In this document: one piece after another, positions 19,312-30,624 of the stretch
How the letters are laid out: each line of letters begins with the position of its first letter
How positions within the stretch are numbered: position 1 is the first letter of the stretch
NCBI RefSeq assembly: GCF_001865065.1
Contig: NZ_MJGN01000025.1
Location: 1-51,814, forward strand
Reading direction: 5' to 3'
Length of the DNA: 51,814 nucleotides
Source: Curtobacterium sp. MCBA15_008
GTDB lineage: Bacteria; Actinomycetota; Actinomycetes; Actinomycetales; Microbacteriaceae
Notes under the pieces: generated by a model
The model's input: the letters and a program-made list of their open reading frames with translations, nothing else
Told to the model about the DNA's origin: nothing
Databases searched by the model: none
Translations under genes and position numbers: made by a program

Positions 19312-19977
19312 TTGTCGCGACCAGCATCACGAGCGAAGGTCAGTGCACGCGCTATCGCGGCACTGGCCTTCGCCGCTGTCGTCGTGGTGGCGCTCGACCA
19401 GGGCGTGAAGGCGCTCGTCGTCGCGAACCTGCCGTACGGCACCGTCGTCCCCGTCTTGGGCGGGGCGCTGCAGTTCTTCTACGTCCGGAACCCCGGTGCC
19501 GCGTTCTCGTTCGCGGTGAACATGACGTGGGTGTTCTCGATCGTCTCGACGGCCGTCGTCGTGGCGATCATCGTCTTCGCCCGGCGGATCCGGTCGATGT
19601 GGTGGGCACTCGTGCTCGGCATGCTGCTCGGCGGGGCGCTCGGCAACCTGCTCGACCGGCTCTTCCGTGAGCCCGGCTTCGGTCGCGGCCACGTCGTGGA
19701 CTTCATCTCGACGCCGTGGATGATGCCGGCGATCTACAACATCGCCGACTCGTTCATCTGCATCAGCATGGTGATCTTCGTGCTGCTCGTGATCCTCGGG
19801 GTGAACCTCGACGGTTCCCGCGCCCTGACCGCGAAGCAGCAGCGCGCTGCCGACGCCGCCGGCGCCGGGGCCGACGCGTCCGCACCGGACGCCACCCGCG
19901 CCTCCAGTCCCGCCGCCACCGACGACCCGCGCGGGCCGCGTGACGGTCGCGACGCGCTCGGACACGACGCGACGTGA
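19312..19977 (+). CDS. lspA: Lipoprotein signal peptidase LspA (SPase II)
   Basis: LspA cleaves diacylglyceryl-modified prolipoproteins in the cytoplasmic membrane. Four membrane segments are visible, with the catalytic Asp pair D115 (in GNLLDRL) and D146 (in YNIADSF), and the [14 protein letters not shown] block. The 221-residue length includes a C-terminal Ala/Asp/Ser-rich tail of about 45 residues that is not part of the enzyme core. The TTG start is two bases after wag31, so translation is probably coupled; the SD is weak. The end overlaps the next gene by GTGA. Confidence 0.94.
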   Translation: MSRPASRAKVSARAIAALAFAAVVVVALDQGVKALVVANLPYGTVVPVLGGALQFFYVRNPGAAFSFAVNMTWVFSIVSTAVVVAIIVFARRIRSMWWALVLGMLLGGALGNLLDRLFREPGFGRGHVVDFISTPWMMPAIYNIADSFICISMVIFVLLVILGVNLDGSRALTAKQQRAADAAGAGADASAPDATRASSPAATDDPRGPRDGRDALGHDAT

Positions 19978-20897
19978 GCGAGTCCCGTTCGCTGCCTGTC
20001 CCCGACGGGCTCGCCGGTGAGCGCGTCGACGCGGCCATCGCGAAGCTCCTCGGGTTCAGCCGGTCCTTCGCGGCCGACGTCGTCGCCGCCGGTGGCGTGC
20101 GTGTCGACGGGGTCGTTGTCGACAAGTCCGACCGGCTGCACGCCGACTCGTGGCTCGAGGTCGAGTGGACCCCGAAGGAGCCCCCGCGGATCATCCCGGT
20201 CGAGGTCCCCGGCATGACGGTCGTGCACGACGACGACGACATCATCGTCGTCGACAAGCCGATCGGCGTCGCGGCCCACCCGTCGCCCGGCTGGGACGGA
20301 CCCACCGTCCCCGGGGGCCTGGCCGCGGCAGGGTTCACGATCGCGACCTCCGGTGCCGCCGAGCGCGCGGGCATCGTGCACCGACTCGACGTCGGCACGT
20401 CGGGCCTGATGGTCGTCGCGAAGACCGAGCTGGCCTACACGCACCTCAAGCGCGCCTTCAAGGAGCGCACGGTCGAGAAGGTCTACCACGCGCTCGCGCA
20501 GGGGCACCCGGACCCGACCTCCGGCACGGTCGACGCCCCCATCGGCCGGCACCCGTCGAGCGACTGGAAGTTCGCGGTCACGGCCGACGGCAAGCCGAGC
20601 GTCACGCACTACGCGACGCTCGAGGCGTTCCGGTCGGCGACCCTGCTCGAGGTCCACCTCGAGACCGGGCGCACGCACCAGATCCGCGTGCACATGGCCG
20701 CCACGCGCCACCCGCTCGTCGGCGACACCATGTACGGCGCCGACCCCGTGCTCGCCGCGGAGCTAGGGTTGACGCGGCAGTGGCTCGACGCGGTGCGGCT
20801 CGGGTTCGAGCACCCGCGCACCGGGCAGTGGGTGCAGTACGAGGCCTCGTACCCGGACGACCTGCAGTTGGCGCTGGACCGCATCCGCGCCGCGTAG
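19974..20897 (+). CDS. RluA/RluD-family 23S rRNA pseudouridine synthase
   Basis: The 307-residue protein has an N-terminal S4 RNA-binding domain ([38 protein letters not shown]…) and a catalytic RluA domain with [16 protein letters not shown], where D139 is the catalytic aspartate. [12 protein letters not shown] near the C-terminus is typical of RluC/RluD enzymes. By analogy to RluD it would modify helix 69 of 23S rRNA, but the exact target cannot be read from sequence. The lspA-rluD overlap is a common arrangement in bacteria. Confidence 0.9.
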   Translation: MSESRSLPVPDGLAGERVDAAIAKLLGFSRSFAADVVAAGGVRVDGVVVDKSDRLHADSWLEVEWTPKEPPRIIPVEVPGMTVVHDDDDIIVVDKPIGVAAHPSPGWDGPTVPGGLAAAGFTIATSGAAERAGIVHRLDVGTSGLMVVAKTELAYTHLKRAFKERTVEKVYHALAQGHPDPTSGTVDAPIGRHPSSDWKFAVTADGKPSVTHYATLEAFRSATLLEVHLETGRTHQIRVHMAATRHPLVGDTMYGADPVLAAELGLTRQWLDAVRLGFEHPRTGQWVQYEASYPDDLQLALDRIRAA

Positions 20898-20956
20898 GCG
20901 GGGCCGGCGCTGGCGCCGGCCGCGCGCGCGGACGCGGGCATGGTCGCGGGTGCGCT

Positions 20957-21011
20957 CAGGTCGCACGATGTGCCGCCCGCGTGCCGCCGAGGCGGCACTC
21001 CGTGCGACCTC
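20957..21011. repeat. GAGGTCGCAC-family palindrome
   Basis: Arm 20957-20977 (CAGGTCGCACGATGTGCCGCC is 21 bases; core GGTCGCAC…TGTGCCGCC) pairs with arm 20991-21011 with three mismatches and a 13-base loop. The core GTCGCAC-GATGTG and the CCGCC end recur in the array at 48841-49189, so these are copies of one dispersed element. Confidence 0.6.
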
Positions 21012-21074
21012 GACGACCGTCACGCGGCGTGTCGCGCGACCTCGCCACGCCCGTGACGCGACCACCGCGGGCCG

Positions 21075-21106
21075 GGAGGCGCGTACCAGCCCCGCCACGC
21101 GCCTCC
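21075..21106. repeat. GGAGGCGCG-family hairpin
   Basis: GGAGGCGCGT (21075-21084) and ACGCGCCTCC (21097-21106) are perfect complements with a 12-base loop. The flank AGGCCGTCGTCGG matches the right flank of the hairpins at 25997 and 48787. It may be part of the dcw terminator. Confidence 0.65.
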
Positions 21107-21128
21107 AGGCCGTCGTCGGGCGCGCCCA

Positions 21129-21197
21129 CCCCGTCGAGGGAGCAGAAATCGTCGGGTCGGGCCCGAGCACCCGACGATTCCTGCTCCCTCGACGGGG
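21129..21197. terminator. 29-base near-perfect inverted repeat
   Basis: Arm 21129-21157 and arm 21169-21197 are complementary at 28 of 29 positions around an 11-base loop. The arm begins CCCCGTCGAGGGAGCAGAAA. Stem strength far exceeds what a terminator needs, and there is no clear T-run after it, so it may be a terminator, an mRNA stability element or a mobile palindrome. Confidence 0.6.
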
Positions 21198-21258
21198 CGC
21201 GTGCGTCACCGGGGACGACCTCGCGCTCGACACGCGCGAGGTTGTCCGCCGTCGCGGT

Positions 21259-21264
21259 TAGGCT
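21259..21264 (+). promoter_or_regulatory. Putative -10 box for dnaE
   Basis: TAGGCT lies 40 bases upstream of the dnaE GTG, just after the hairpin cluster, where a fresh promoter is needed. It matches the TANNNT pattern repeated before other transcription units in this window. No clear -35 is seen. Confidence 0.4.
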
Positions 21265-21303
21265 GATGACGCCCTGCAGCAGCTTCGTCGAACCGGAGGT
21301 TCC

Positions 21304-24837
<3,534 letters not shown>

Positions 24838-24847
24838 GACGGTACGC

Positions 24848-25198
24848 ATGGCTGGTCACCGGATCTTCGGGACGCCCGTCGCGGCGGTCTACCCGCACTA
24901 CCTGGCGAAGGTGGAGCGGAAGGGCCACACGAAGGCGGAGCTCGACACGGTCATCGAGTGGCTGACCGGCTTCGACGACCGTGCGCTCGCGCAGCACCTG
25001 GCGGACGAGACCTCGTTCGAGGACTTCTTCGCCGCCGCGCACCTCAACCCGAACGCCCCGCTGATCACCGGCGTGATCTGCGGCGTCCGGATCGAGGAGC
25101 TCGAGGACCCGCTCATGCGGCAGATCCGGTACCTCGACAAGCTCGTCGACGAGGTCGCGAAGGGACGGCCGATGGCGAAGGTCCTGCGCACCACGTGA
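24848..25198 (+). CDS. DUF2200 family protein
   Basis: A 116-residue soluble protein that matches the DUF2200 pattern: RIFGTPVAAVYPHYLAKVERKGHTKAELDTVIEWLTGF at the start, then HLADETSFEDFFAAAHLNPNAPLITGVICGVRIEELEDPLMRQIRYLDKLVDEVAKG. The family has no established function. It begins 10 bases after dnaE and overlaps the next gene by GTGA, so it may be transcribed with either. Confidence 0.85.
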   Translation: MAGHRIFGTPVAAVYPHYLAKVERKGHTKAELDTVIEWLTGFDDRALAQHLADETSFEDFFAAAHLNPNAPLITGVICGVRIEELEDPLMRQIRYLDKLVDEVAKGRPMAKVLRTT

Positions 25199-25986
25199 GC
25201 GACGTCGACTCGGCGCCGCCGTCCGTCGGGGTCCTCCGGGCCTTCGGTGCGGGGGAGTCCGAGCCCGTCCCGCTCGCCGGCGGCCGTGGGCTGACGTGGC
25301 GAGCGGGTGACGTCGTCCTGCGCCCGCACGACGGGGCCGCCGAGACCGACTGGCGCTCCGGCGTCCTCGCCACACTCGAGCACACCGCCGCGTTCTGCAC
25401 CCCGCGTCCGGTCACGACCGCCGACGGACACTGGCGCGCCGACCGGTGGGAGGCCTGGGAGTGGCTGCCCGCCGCCGCCGACGAGACCCGCGTCGAGGAC
25501 GTCATCCTGGCCGGTGCTGCCTTCCACCGCGCGCTCGCACACCTCGACCGTCCGACGTTCCTCGACGACGCCGACGACGCCTGGAGCCGCGCCGACCGGA
25601 TGGCGTGGGGCGAGCAGCCGATGCCGCGCGACCCCACGCTCGACCGGCTCGTCGCCGCGTTCCGCCCCGTACGGGCGCCGTCGCAGCTCGTGCACGGCGA
25701 CCTGCTCGGCAACGTCCTGTTCGCCGCCGGGCAGCCGCCCGCCGTCATCGACTGGCCGCCGTACTGGCGTCCGGCCGGGACGGGCGCGGCGATCGCCGCG
25801 GTGGACGCCGTCTGCTGGCACGGTGTGCCGACCTCGCGGCTCGGGTCGCTCGGCGACGGCGTCGCCGAGTGGCGGCAGCTGCTGCTCCGGGCGCTCGCGT
25901 TCCGCATCGCGACGCTGCACCTGTTGGGCGCGTGGGATCCGGACGAGGCGGCGCGGCACCGTCCCGTCGTGGACGCGCTGGTCTGA
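25195..25986 (+). CDS. Aminoglycoside-phosphotransferase-like protein (TIGR02569-type)
   Basis: A 263-residue protein with a degenerate protein-kinase-like fold. The catalytic loop H167-G-D169-L-L-G-N173 and the metal-binding D186 (in VIDWPPYW) are the clearest signs of the APH/choline-kinase superfamily. The N-terminal ATP-binding part is weak, as in an actinobacterial family of unknown substrate that I recall as TIGR02569. GTG at 25195 overlaps DUF2200 by four bases. There is no reason from context to call it a resistance gene. It ends at a strong bidirectional terminator. Confidence 0.7.
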   Translation: MSDVDSAPPSVGVLRAFGAGESEPVPLAGGRGLTWRAGDVVLRPHDGAAETDWRSGVLATLEHTAAFCTPRPVTTADGHWRADRWEAWEWLPAAADETRVEDVILAGAAFHRALAHLDRPTFLDDADDAWSRADRMAWGEQPMPRDPTLDRLVAAFRPVRAPSQLVHGDLLGNVLFAAGQPPAVIDWPPYWRPAGTGAAIAAVDAVCWHGVPTSRLGSLGDGVAEWRQLLLRALAFRIATLHLLGAWDPDEAARHRPVVDALV

Positions 25987-25996
25987 AGCTGGCTGG

Positions 25997-26048
25997 CTGA
26001 CGGCCTGGAGGCGCGGGACGGGGCCGCCACGTGCCTCCAGGCCGTCAG
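25997..26048. terminator. Bidirectional terminator, GGAGGCGCG family
   Basis: Arm 25997-26012 (CTGACGGCCTGGAGGC) and arm 26033-26048 (GCCTCCAGGCCGTCAG) are perfect 16-base complements with a 20-base loop. It lies between the ends of two convergent genes (25986 and 26058), the expected place for a shared terminator. Its arms match the hairpins at 21075 and 48787. Confidence 0.8.
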
Positions 26049-26057
26049 CGGGTCACG

Positions 26058-27512
26058 TCAGGCGCCGCGGCCGGTGATCGCGCGGATGCGCGCGACGATC
26101 CGGGGGTTCCGTGCGCCGAACGTGAGCGCCGTGAGGCGGCGCATCGACACGGTCGCGCGGTGCACGAGGAGACCGGTCGCCTCGGCGATGTCCGACACGG
26201 CGTGCCAGCGAGCGCGGAGCGACGACGGATCGATGTCGGTGTCGGCCGCCATGCGGACGAGCCGGACGAGGTCGGCGCCGTCGTGCCACGAGGTGCTCTG
26301 GTTCTCGAAGCGCCGGAGGATGCGGTCGATCGCCGAGGCGCGGTGGTTGGCGACCGCCTGCGACCAGCGGACGTCGTGCGACACCGGGTCGACGAGGATC
26401 CAGCGCGGGGCGTTGGCGTTGAGCGCCGAGAGCTGCGCGAAGGTCGTCAGGGCGCCGAGGGCCACCGCGACGTCGAAGATCTGGCGCGGCCGGCCGCCGA
26501 CGGCGATCGCGGCGCCGGGGAAGGCCTGTCGCGCCGTCCGGATCTGCGACTTCGCGACGATGATCGTCACGACCATGTCGTCGGGCGCGGCCTCGAGGGT
26601 GCTGAGGACGCGGGCGACGACCTCGTTCGTCAGGTCGGCCGGCAGGTGCAGCGCCACACGCACGACGTCGTCGTCGGGCAGGAAGGCGTCGGCGAAGACG
26701 TCGACGGCGTCGCGGTACCGGGCGAGGAAGAGTGCGATCGCCCCGCCGTAGAACGGGTAGCGCTCGAGCAGGATGCGCTCGTGTTCCAGGCGGAGCGACG
26801 GGCCCCGGTCGCCGCTGAAGCTCGTCGACCCGGTGTGCAGGACCAGTGCGCGGTTCGCCAGGACCGACGTGAAGCCCTCCTCGTTGATCCGGAGGCAGAA
26901 GTCGTTCTCCTCGCCGTAGCCGGGGGAGAAGACCTCGTCGAACAGGCCGAAGCGGTCGACCATCTCGCGGCGGATCAGGAAGCAGAAGCCCATCGCCACG
27001 GGGGAGACGGTGTGCCGGGGGAGCAGGTACTTCGTCCGACCGTGGAGCTCGCGGGTGCGGCGCGGCGCGAGGGTCGCGCGCGGGTTCCGGCGTGCGTAGG
27101 GGAAGGACGCGATCGTCGCGTTGTCGCTCCGCGCGCAGACCACGCCGATCGCGTCGTCCGAGGCCAGGACGGCGGTCATCTCGTCGAGGAAGCCGGGCAT
27201 GGGCACCGTGTCGCTGTTGAGCAGCAGGACGTCGTTGCCGGTCCGGTCGAGTTCGAGGACGGCGCGATTGCAGTTGCCGACGAAGCCGAGGTTCTTCGGG
27301 TTGCGGGTGTACTCGAAGCCCTCGTGGTCACCGACGAGCTCGAGCACGCGTGCCTCGATGGCGTCGACGCGCGGGCCGACGTCGTTGGCGAGCAGGACCC
27401 GGTCGACGGAGAAGTCGACCGTCTCGAGCAGCGCCTCGATGCAGCGCTCGAGCCCCGGGAGGTCGTCGTAGATCGGGACGACGATCGTGACCGCACGACG
27501 GTCGCGGGTCAC
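26058..27512 (-). CDS. GT2 family glycosyltransferase
   Basis: The 484-residue protein has an N-terminal GT-A fold typical of family 2: TIVVPIYDDLPGLERCIEALL, NPKNLGFVGNCNRAV, the metal-binding LLLNSDTVP, and the acceptor-side block VAMGFCFLIRREMVDRFGLFDEVFSPGYGEENDFCLR. The C-terminal 200 residues are of unknown role. It is a close paralogue of the GT2 at 42825-44270. The GTG start overlaps the end of the upstream GT4 gene by four bases, so the two form one minus-strand operon. Substrate is unknown; rhamnose or galactofuranose would be usual for this subgroup. Confidence 0.85.
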   Translation of the reverse strand: MTRDRRAVTIVVPIYDDLPGLERCIEALLETVDFSVDRVLLANDVGPRVDAIEARVLELVGDHEGFEYTRNPKNLGFVGNCNRAVLELDRTGNDVLLLNSDTVPMPGFLDEMTAVLASDDAIGVVCARSDNATIASFPYARRNPRATLAPRRTRELHGRTKYLLPRHTVSPVAMGFCFLIRREMVDRFGLFDEVFSPGYGEENDFCLRINEEGFTSVLANRALVLHTGSTSFSGDRGPSLRLEHERILLERYPFYGGAIALFLARYRDAVDVFADAFLPDDDVVRVALHLPADLTNEVVARVLSTLEAAPDDMVVTIIVAKSQIRTARQAFPGAAIAVGGRPRQIFDVAVALGALTTFAQLSALNANAPRWILVDPVSHDVRWSQAVANHRASAIDRILRRFENQSTSWHDGADLVRLVRMAADTDIDPSSLRARWHAVSDIAEATGLLVHRATVSMRRLTALTFGARNPRIVARIRAITGRGA

Positions 27513-28879
27513 CGGCGAGCCAGCTTCCGGACCACGACTCCGGGGCGGGCCAACAGACGGCCGACGGCGCCGGACCGCGAGCGGACGCGGTTCGCGAGGA
27601 GTCCGACGGCAGCGCGTGCGCTCGTCGCGCCGAGCGAGGCGTAGGCGCCGGGGAGCTCGAACCAGTACCGCGCTGCCTGGGGGAGTCGGTAGCCCTCCGT
27701 GCCCACCAGCGCGACCAGCCGTGCGATGGCTGCCGCGTTGTCGTGGCCGGCACCCGTGACGGAGGCGAGCCGTTCCGGAGCAGCCGCACCGTGCCTCCTG
27801 GCCGTGTCGGGGTCGGCCGCGTACGCGGCGAGGGCGTCGGCGAGGGCCGAGGTGTCGTCCGCGTCCACCAGGGTGCCGGTGACGCCGGGCTCGACGAGTT
27901 CCGCGCTGCCGCCCTGGCGGGTGGCGACCACGGCCTTGCCGAGTGCCATGTACTCGGCGGTCGTCCGGCCGAACGCCTCGATCGTCGAGGGGGTGACGCA
28001 GACGTCCGCTGCCTGGACGAACGGCGCGGGCACGTGCTGTTCGCCCGCGAAGACGATGTGGTCGGCGACGCCGAGCGCACGGGCGCGGTCGGTCAGCCGT
28101 TGGTCCTCGCCCGGGTGCTTCCAGCTGCCGACGAAGCAGACGCTCGCGGTGACGCCGCGCTCACGCAGGGCACCGAGGGCGTCGACGACGCGGTGCTGGC
28201 CCTTGGACTCCTCGACCCGACCGAGGACCGTGATCCGGAGACCCGGCTCGGGCTGCGGGAAGGGGGTGACGGCAGGTGTGTCGTCCTTCGTCGCCAGGAG
28301 CCGGTCCGTGTCGACGGTCGGGTAGGCGACGGAGAGCTTGTCCGCGGGCATGTACTGCGCCAGGTGCGCGCGCATCGCCTCGGAGTTGGTGATGACCGCG
28401 CCGGACATGAGGCCGATGTCGCCGAGGACGCCGGCTCGGCCGGTCTGGAACTGCAGGCCGTGGTCGAGGTCGCCGTACTCGCGGACGAACCACGCCTGCG
28501 GGATGCCGAGGACGGCCGCGGCGAACGAGGCCCACGGGGCGACGAGCGTGTTCGTCACGACGAGGTCGGGGCGCTGGCGCTCGTACGTGCGGATGATCGC
28601 GTTCACGGCGGCGTAGTCGACCGTGGCGAACGCGGCCCGCTCGGCGGCCGGAGCGGGTTGCGGACTGGGGAGTGCCCACCCGCGGAAGCGCAGGGGGTCG
28701 TACGACCAGCCGCGCTCGTCGAGGGCTTCGATGAACTTGCCGCGCGGCGCCTTCGTGATGAAGGTCGGGGTCATCGTCGGGTCCTGTGCCTGCCAGTCCT
28801 CCACGAAGCGCAGGAGAGACCGCTCAGCCCCACCGAGGTTCACCGGTGCGGTGGAGTGGTTGGCGAAACTGACGAGCAC
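27509..28879 (-). CDS. GT4 family glycosyltransferase
   Basis: A 456-residue GT-B enzyme. The N-terminal acceptor domain starts MLVSFANHSTAPVNLGGAERSLLRFV, and the C-terminal donor domain has ITVLGRVEESKGQHRVVDAL and the family 4 E-x7-E segment VTPSTIEAFGRTTAEYMALGKAVVAT. GTG at 28879 is the start; the SD is weak. It is transcribed divergently from the ABC exporter across a 168-base gap, and it is coupled to the downstream GT2. It probably adds one sugar of the exported glycan. Confidence 0.85.
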   Translation of the reverse strand: MLVSFANHSTAPVNLGGAERSLLRFVEDWQAQDPTMTPTFITKAPRGKFIEALDERGWSYDPLRFRGWALPSPQPAPAAERAAFATVDYAAVNAIIRTYERQRPDLVVTNTLVAPWASFAAAVLGIPQAWFVREYGDLDHGLQFQTGRAGVLGDIGLMSGAVITNSEAMRAHLAQYMPADKLSVAYPTVDTDRLLATKDDTPAVTPFPQPEPGLRITVLGRVEESKGQHRVVDALGALRERGVTASVCFVGSWKHPGEDQRLTDRARALGVADHIVFAGEQHVPAPFVQAADVCVTPSTIEAFGRTTAEYMALGKAVVATRQGGSAELVEPGVTGTLVDADDTSALADALAAYAADPDTARRHGAAAPERLASVTGAGHDNAAAIARLVALVGTEGYRLPQAARYWFELPGAYASLGATSARAAVGLLANRVRSRSGAVGRLLARPGVVVRKLARR

Positions 28880-29047
28880 CGTGCAACTCTACAAAGGTTT
28901 GGCCGAGTCTTCTTCATCTCGTCACCCGTTTCCGGTCCGTGTCACCGCGCCGGACGTGCGTTCTGCAACGGGTGTGCGAGAATGTCTCGTCCCCGAATCC
29001 CTGTGAGGAGCGCCGCGTTGCGCCCCGGAGGAGCCAGCACTCGAAGC

Positions 29048-29869
29048 ATGACGTACCTGAACGAGCTCATGTCCTCGCGCGAGCTGCTGGCAAACCTCAC
29101 AGCGCGAGAGGTCAAGGGCAAGTACCGCCGCACGGTCTTCGGGCAGCTGTGGTCCCTCATCAACCCGCTCGCGACGATGCTGATCTACACGATCGTGTAC
29201 TCGTTCATCTTCCGGGCACGGCTCGAGGTCGGCGACCCCAGCGGGCTCCACATCTACCCACTGTGGCTGATGTGCGGACTGCTGCCGTGGATCTTCGCGC
29301 GGAACGTCATCAACTCGGGCATGACCTCGATCGTCGCCAACGGGTCGCTGATCAAGAAGGTCTACTTCCCGCGCATGACGCTGCCGCTCGCCGCGGTCGG
29401 CTCGTTCGGTTTCACCTGGCTGGTCGAGATGGGCGTGCTGCTCATCGTCCTGGCCATCGCCGGCTCGAACTTCTGGATATACCTGCCCCTCATCGCGCTG
29501 ACGATGGTGTTCCTCGCGATGTTCGCCGCCGGCCTCGGGCTGATGCTGTCGATCATCAACGTGCACTTCCGCGACATGCAGCACCTGGTGGGCATCGCCC
29601 TGCAGATGTGGATGTACCTGTCGCCGATCATCTACCCGCTCTCGCTCGTGGAGAACGCCGCGAACAAGTCCGGGCACCCGTGGATCATCCACGTCTACAA
29701 GCTCAACCCCATCGAGCGGTTCTCCGAGGTCTTCCGCAACCTCATGTACGACAACCGCCTCCCGAACTGGACCGACCTGGTCGCGTGCGCCATCGCTGGA
29801 TTCGCTTCGCTCGCACTCGGCTACTTCGTGTTCTCCCGCAACGAGAAGAAGCTGGCCGAACTGCTGTGA
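29048..29869 (+). CDS. ABC-type polysaccharide/teichoic acid exporter, permease
   Basis: The 273-residue permease belongs to the ABC-2 type polyol/polysaccharide export family (Wzm/TagG). It has six hydrophobic segments and the amphipathic N-terminal entry LLANLTAREVKGKYRRTVFGQLWSLINPLATMLIYTIVY. Conserved features include ARNVINSGMTSIVANGSLIKKVYFPRMTLPL and the C-terminal YKLNPIERFSEVFRN. ATG at 29048 has GGAGGAG 14 bases upstream; an in-frame TTG at 29018 with GAGGAG 7 bases upstream is an equally good start. It overlaps the ATPase gene by GTGA. Confidence 0.92.
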   Translation: MTYLNELMSSRELLANLTAREVKGKYRRTVFGQLWSLINPLATMLIYTIVYSFIFRARLEVGDPSGLHIYPLWLMCGLLPWIFARNVINSGMTSIVANGSLIKKVYFPRMTLPLAAVGSFGFTWLVEMGVLLIVLAIAGSNFWIYLPLIALTMVFLAMFAAGLGLMLSIINVHFRDMQHLVGIALQMWMYLSPIIYPLSLVENAANKSGHPWIIHVYKLNPIERFSEVFRNLMYDNRLPNWTDLVACAIAGFASLALGYFVFSRNEKKLAELL

Positions 29870-30594
29870 CCGAAGCCGCCGTTACCGTCGAACACGTCTC
29901 GAAGCGTTTCCGCATGTACAAGGAGCGGAACGACTCGCTGAAGAGCATGGTCATGCGCGGGAAGAAGTCCGTGCACGAGGACTTCTGGGCGCTCAAGGAC
30001 GTCTCGTTCGAGGTGCCGCAGGGCACCACGTTCGGCCTGATCGGCAAGAACGGATCGGGCAAGTCGACGCTGCTGAAGTGCCTCGCCAAGATCCTCTGGC
30101 CGGAAGAGGGGTCGATCACCGCGCGCGGCAAGCAGGCCTCGCTGCTCGAGGTCGGGTCCGGGTTCCACCCCGAGCTCTCCGGCCGCGAGAACGTCTTCCT
30201 GAACGGCTCGATCCTCGGCATGAGCCGCAAGGAGGTCACCCGGAAGTTCGACGAGATCGTGTCGTTCTCCGGCGTCGGCCACTTCATCGACCAGCCCGTG
30301 AAGAACTACTCGTCGGGCATGTACGTGCGTCTCGGCTTCTCGGTCGCGGTCGCCGTCACCCCCGACGTCCTCGTCGTCGACGAGGTCCTGGCGGTCGGTG
30401 ACGCCACGTTCCAGAAACGCTGCCGGACGAAGTTCAAGGAGATGAAGGAGGAGGGCCGCACGGTCATCCTCGTCTCCCACTCGATGAGCACCGTCAAGGA
30501 CATGTGCGATGACGTCGCATGGCTCAACGAGGGTGAGCTGAAGATGATCGGCAAGACGAACGACGTCGTCAAGGCCTACAACGAGACGGTCTGA
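29866..30594 (+). CDS. ABC-type polysaccharide/teichoic acid exporter, ATPase
   Basis: The 242-residue nucleotide-binding subunit (Wzt/TagH type) has Walker A G60-K-N-G-S-G-K-S-T68, the signature YSSGMYVRLGFSVAVA and Walker B VLVVDEVLAVGD. It lacks the C-terminal glycan-binding module found in Wzt proteins that check a terminal modification, so export probably does not need a chain-end cap. Coupled to the permease by a GTGA overlap and followed after 30 bases by the TagF-like gene. Confidence 0.92.
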   Translation: MTEAAVTVEHVSKRFRMYKERNDSLKSMVMRGKKSVHEDFWALKDVSFEVPQGTTFGLIGKNGSGKSTLLKCLAKILWPEEGSITARGKQASLLEVGSGFHPELSGRENVFLNGSILGMSRKEVTRKFDEIVSFSGVGHFIDQPVKNYSSGMYVRLGFSVAVAVTPDVLVVDEVLAVGDATFQKRCRTKFKEMKEEGRTVILVSHSMSTVKDMCDDVAWLNEGELKMIGKTNDVVKAYNETV

Positions 30595-30624
30595 GCGTCA
30601 GCTCGACCACAAGAGGGGACCGAG

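Larger units (their letters stand above)
20898..21303. other. Intergenic region with three hairpins before dnaE
   Basis: This 406-base gap has no supportable gene. In order it holds a palindrome of the GAGGTCGCAC family (20957-21011), a GGAGGCGCG hairpin (21075-21106), a 29-base near-perfect inverted repeat (21129-21197) and a putative -10 box before dnaE (21259-21264). The three hairpins together would end the dcw transcript, so dnaE is likely transcribed on its own. Confidence 0.7.

Noticed and set aside
25195..25986. Aminoglycoside resistance gene
   Set aside because: Only the general kinase-fold motifs are present, the N-terminal ATP site is weak, and the context is housekeeping; no support for a drug substrate.
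26031..27644. 537-codon plus-strand frame over the GT2 gene
   Set aside because: Shadow frame; the minus-strand GT2 has all family motifs and the plus frame crosses the terminator hairpin.
27743..29047. Long N-terminal extension of the ABC permease
   Set aside because: The in-frame open stretch is the antisense of the GT4 gene; permease homology begins at about MTYLNELMSSRELLANL, and SDs lie only near 29005-29033.
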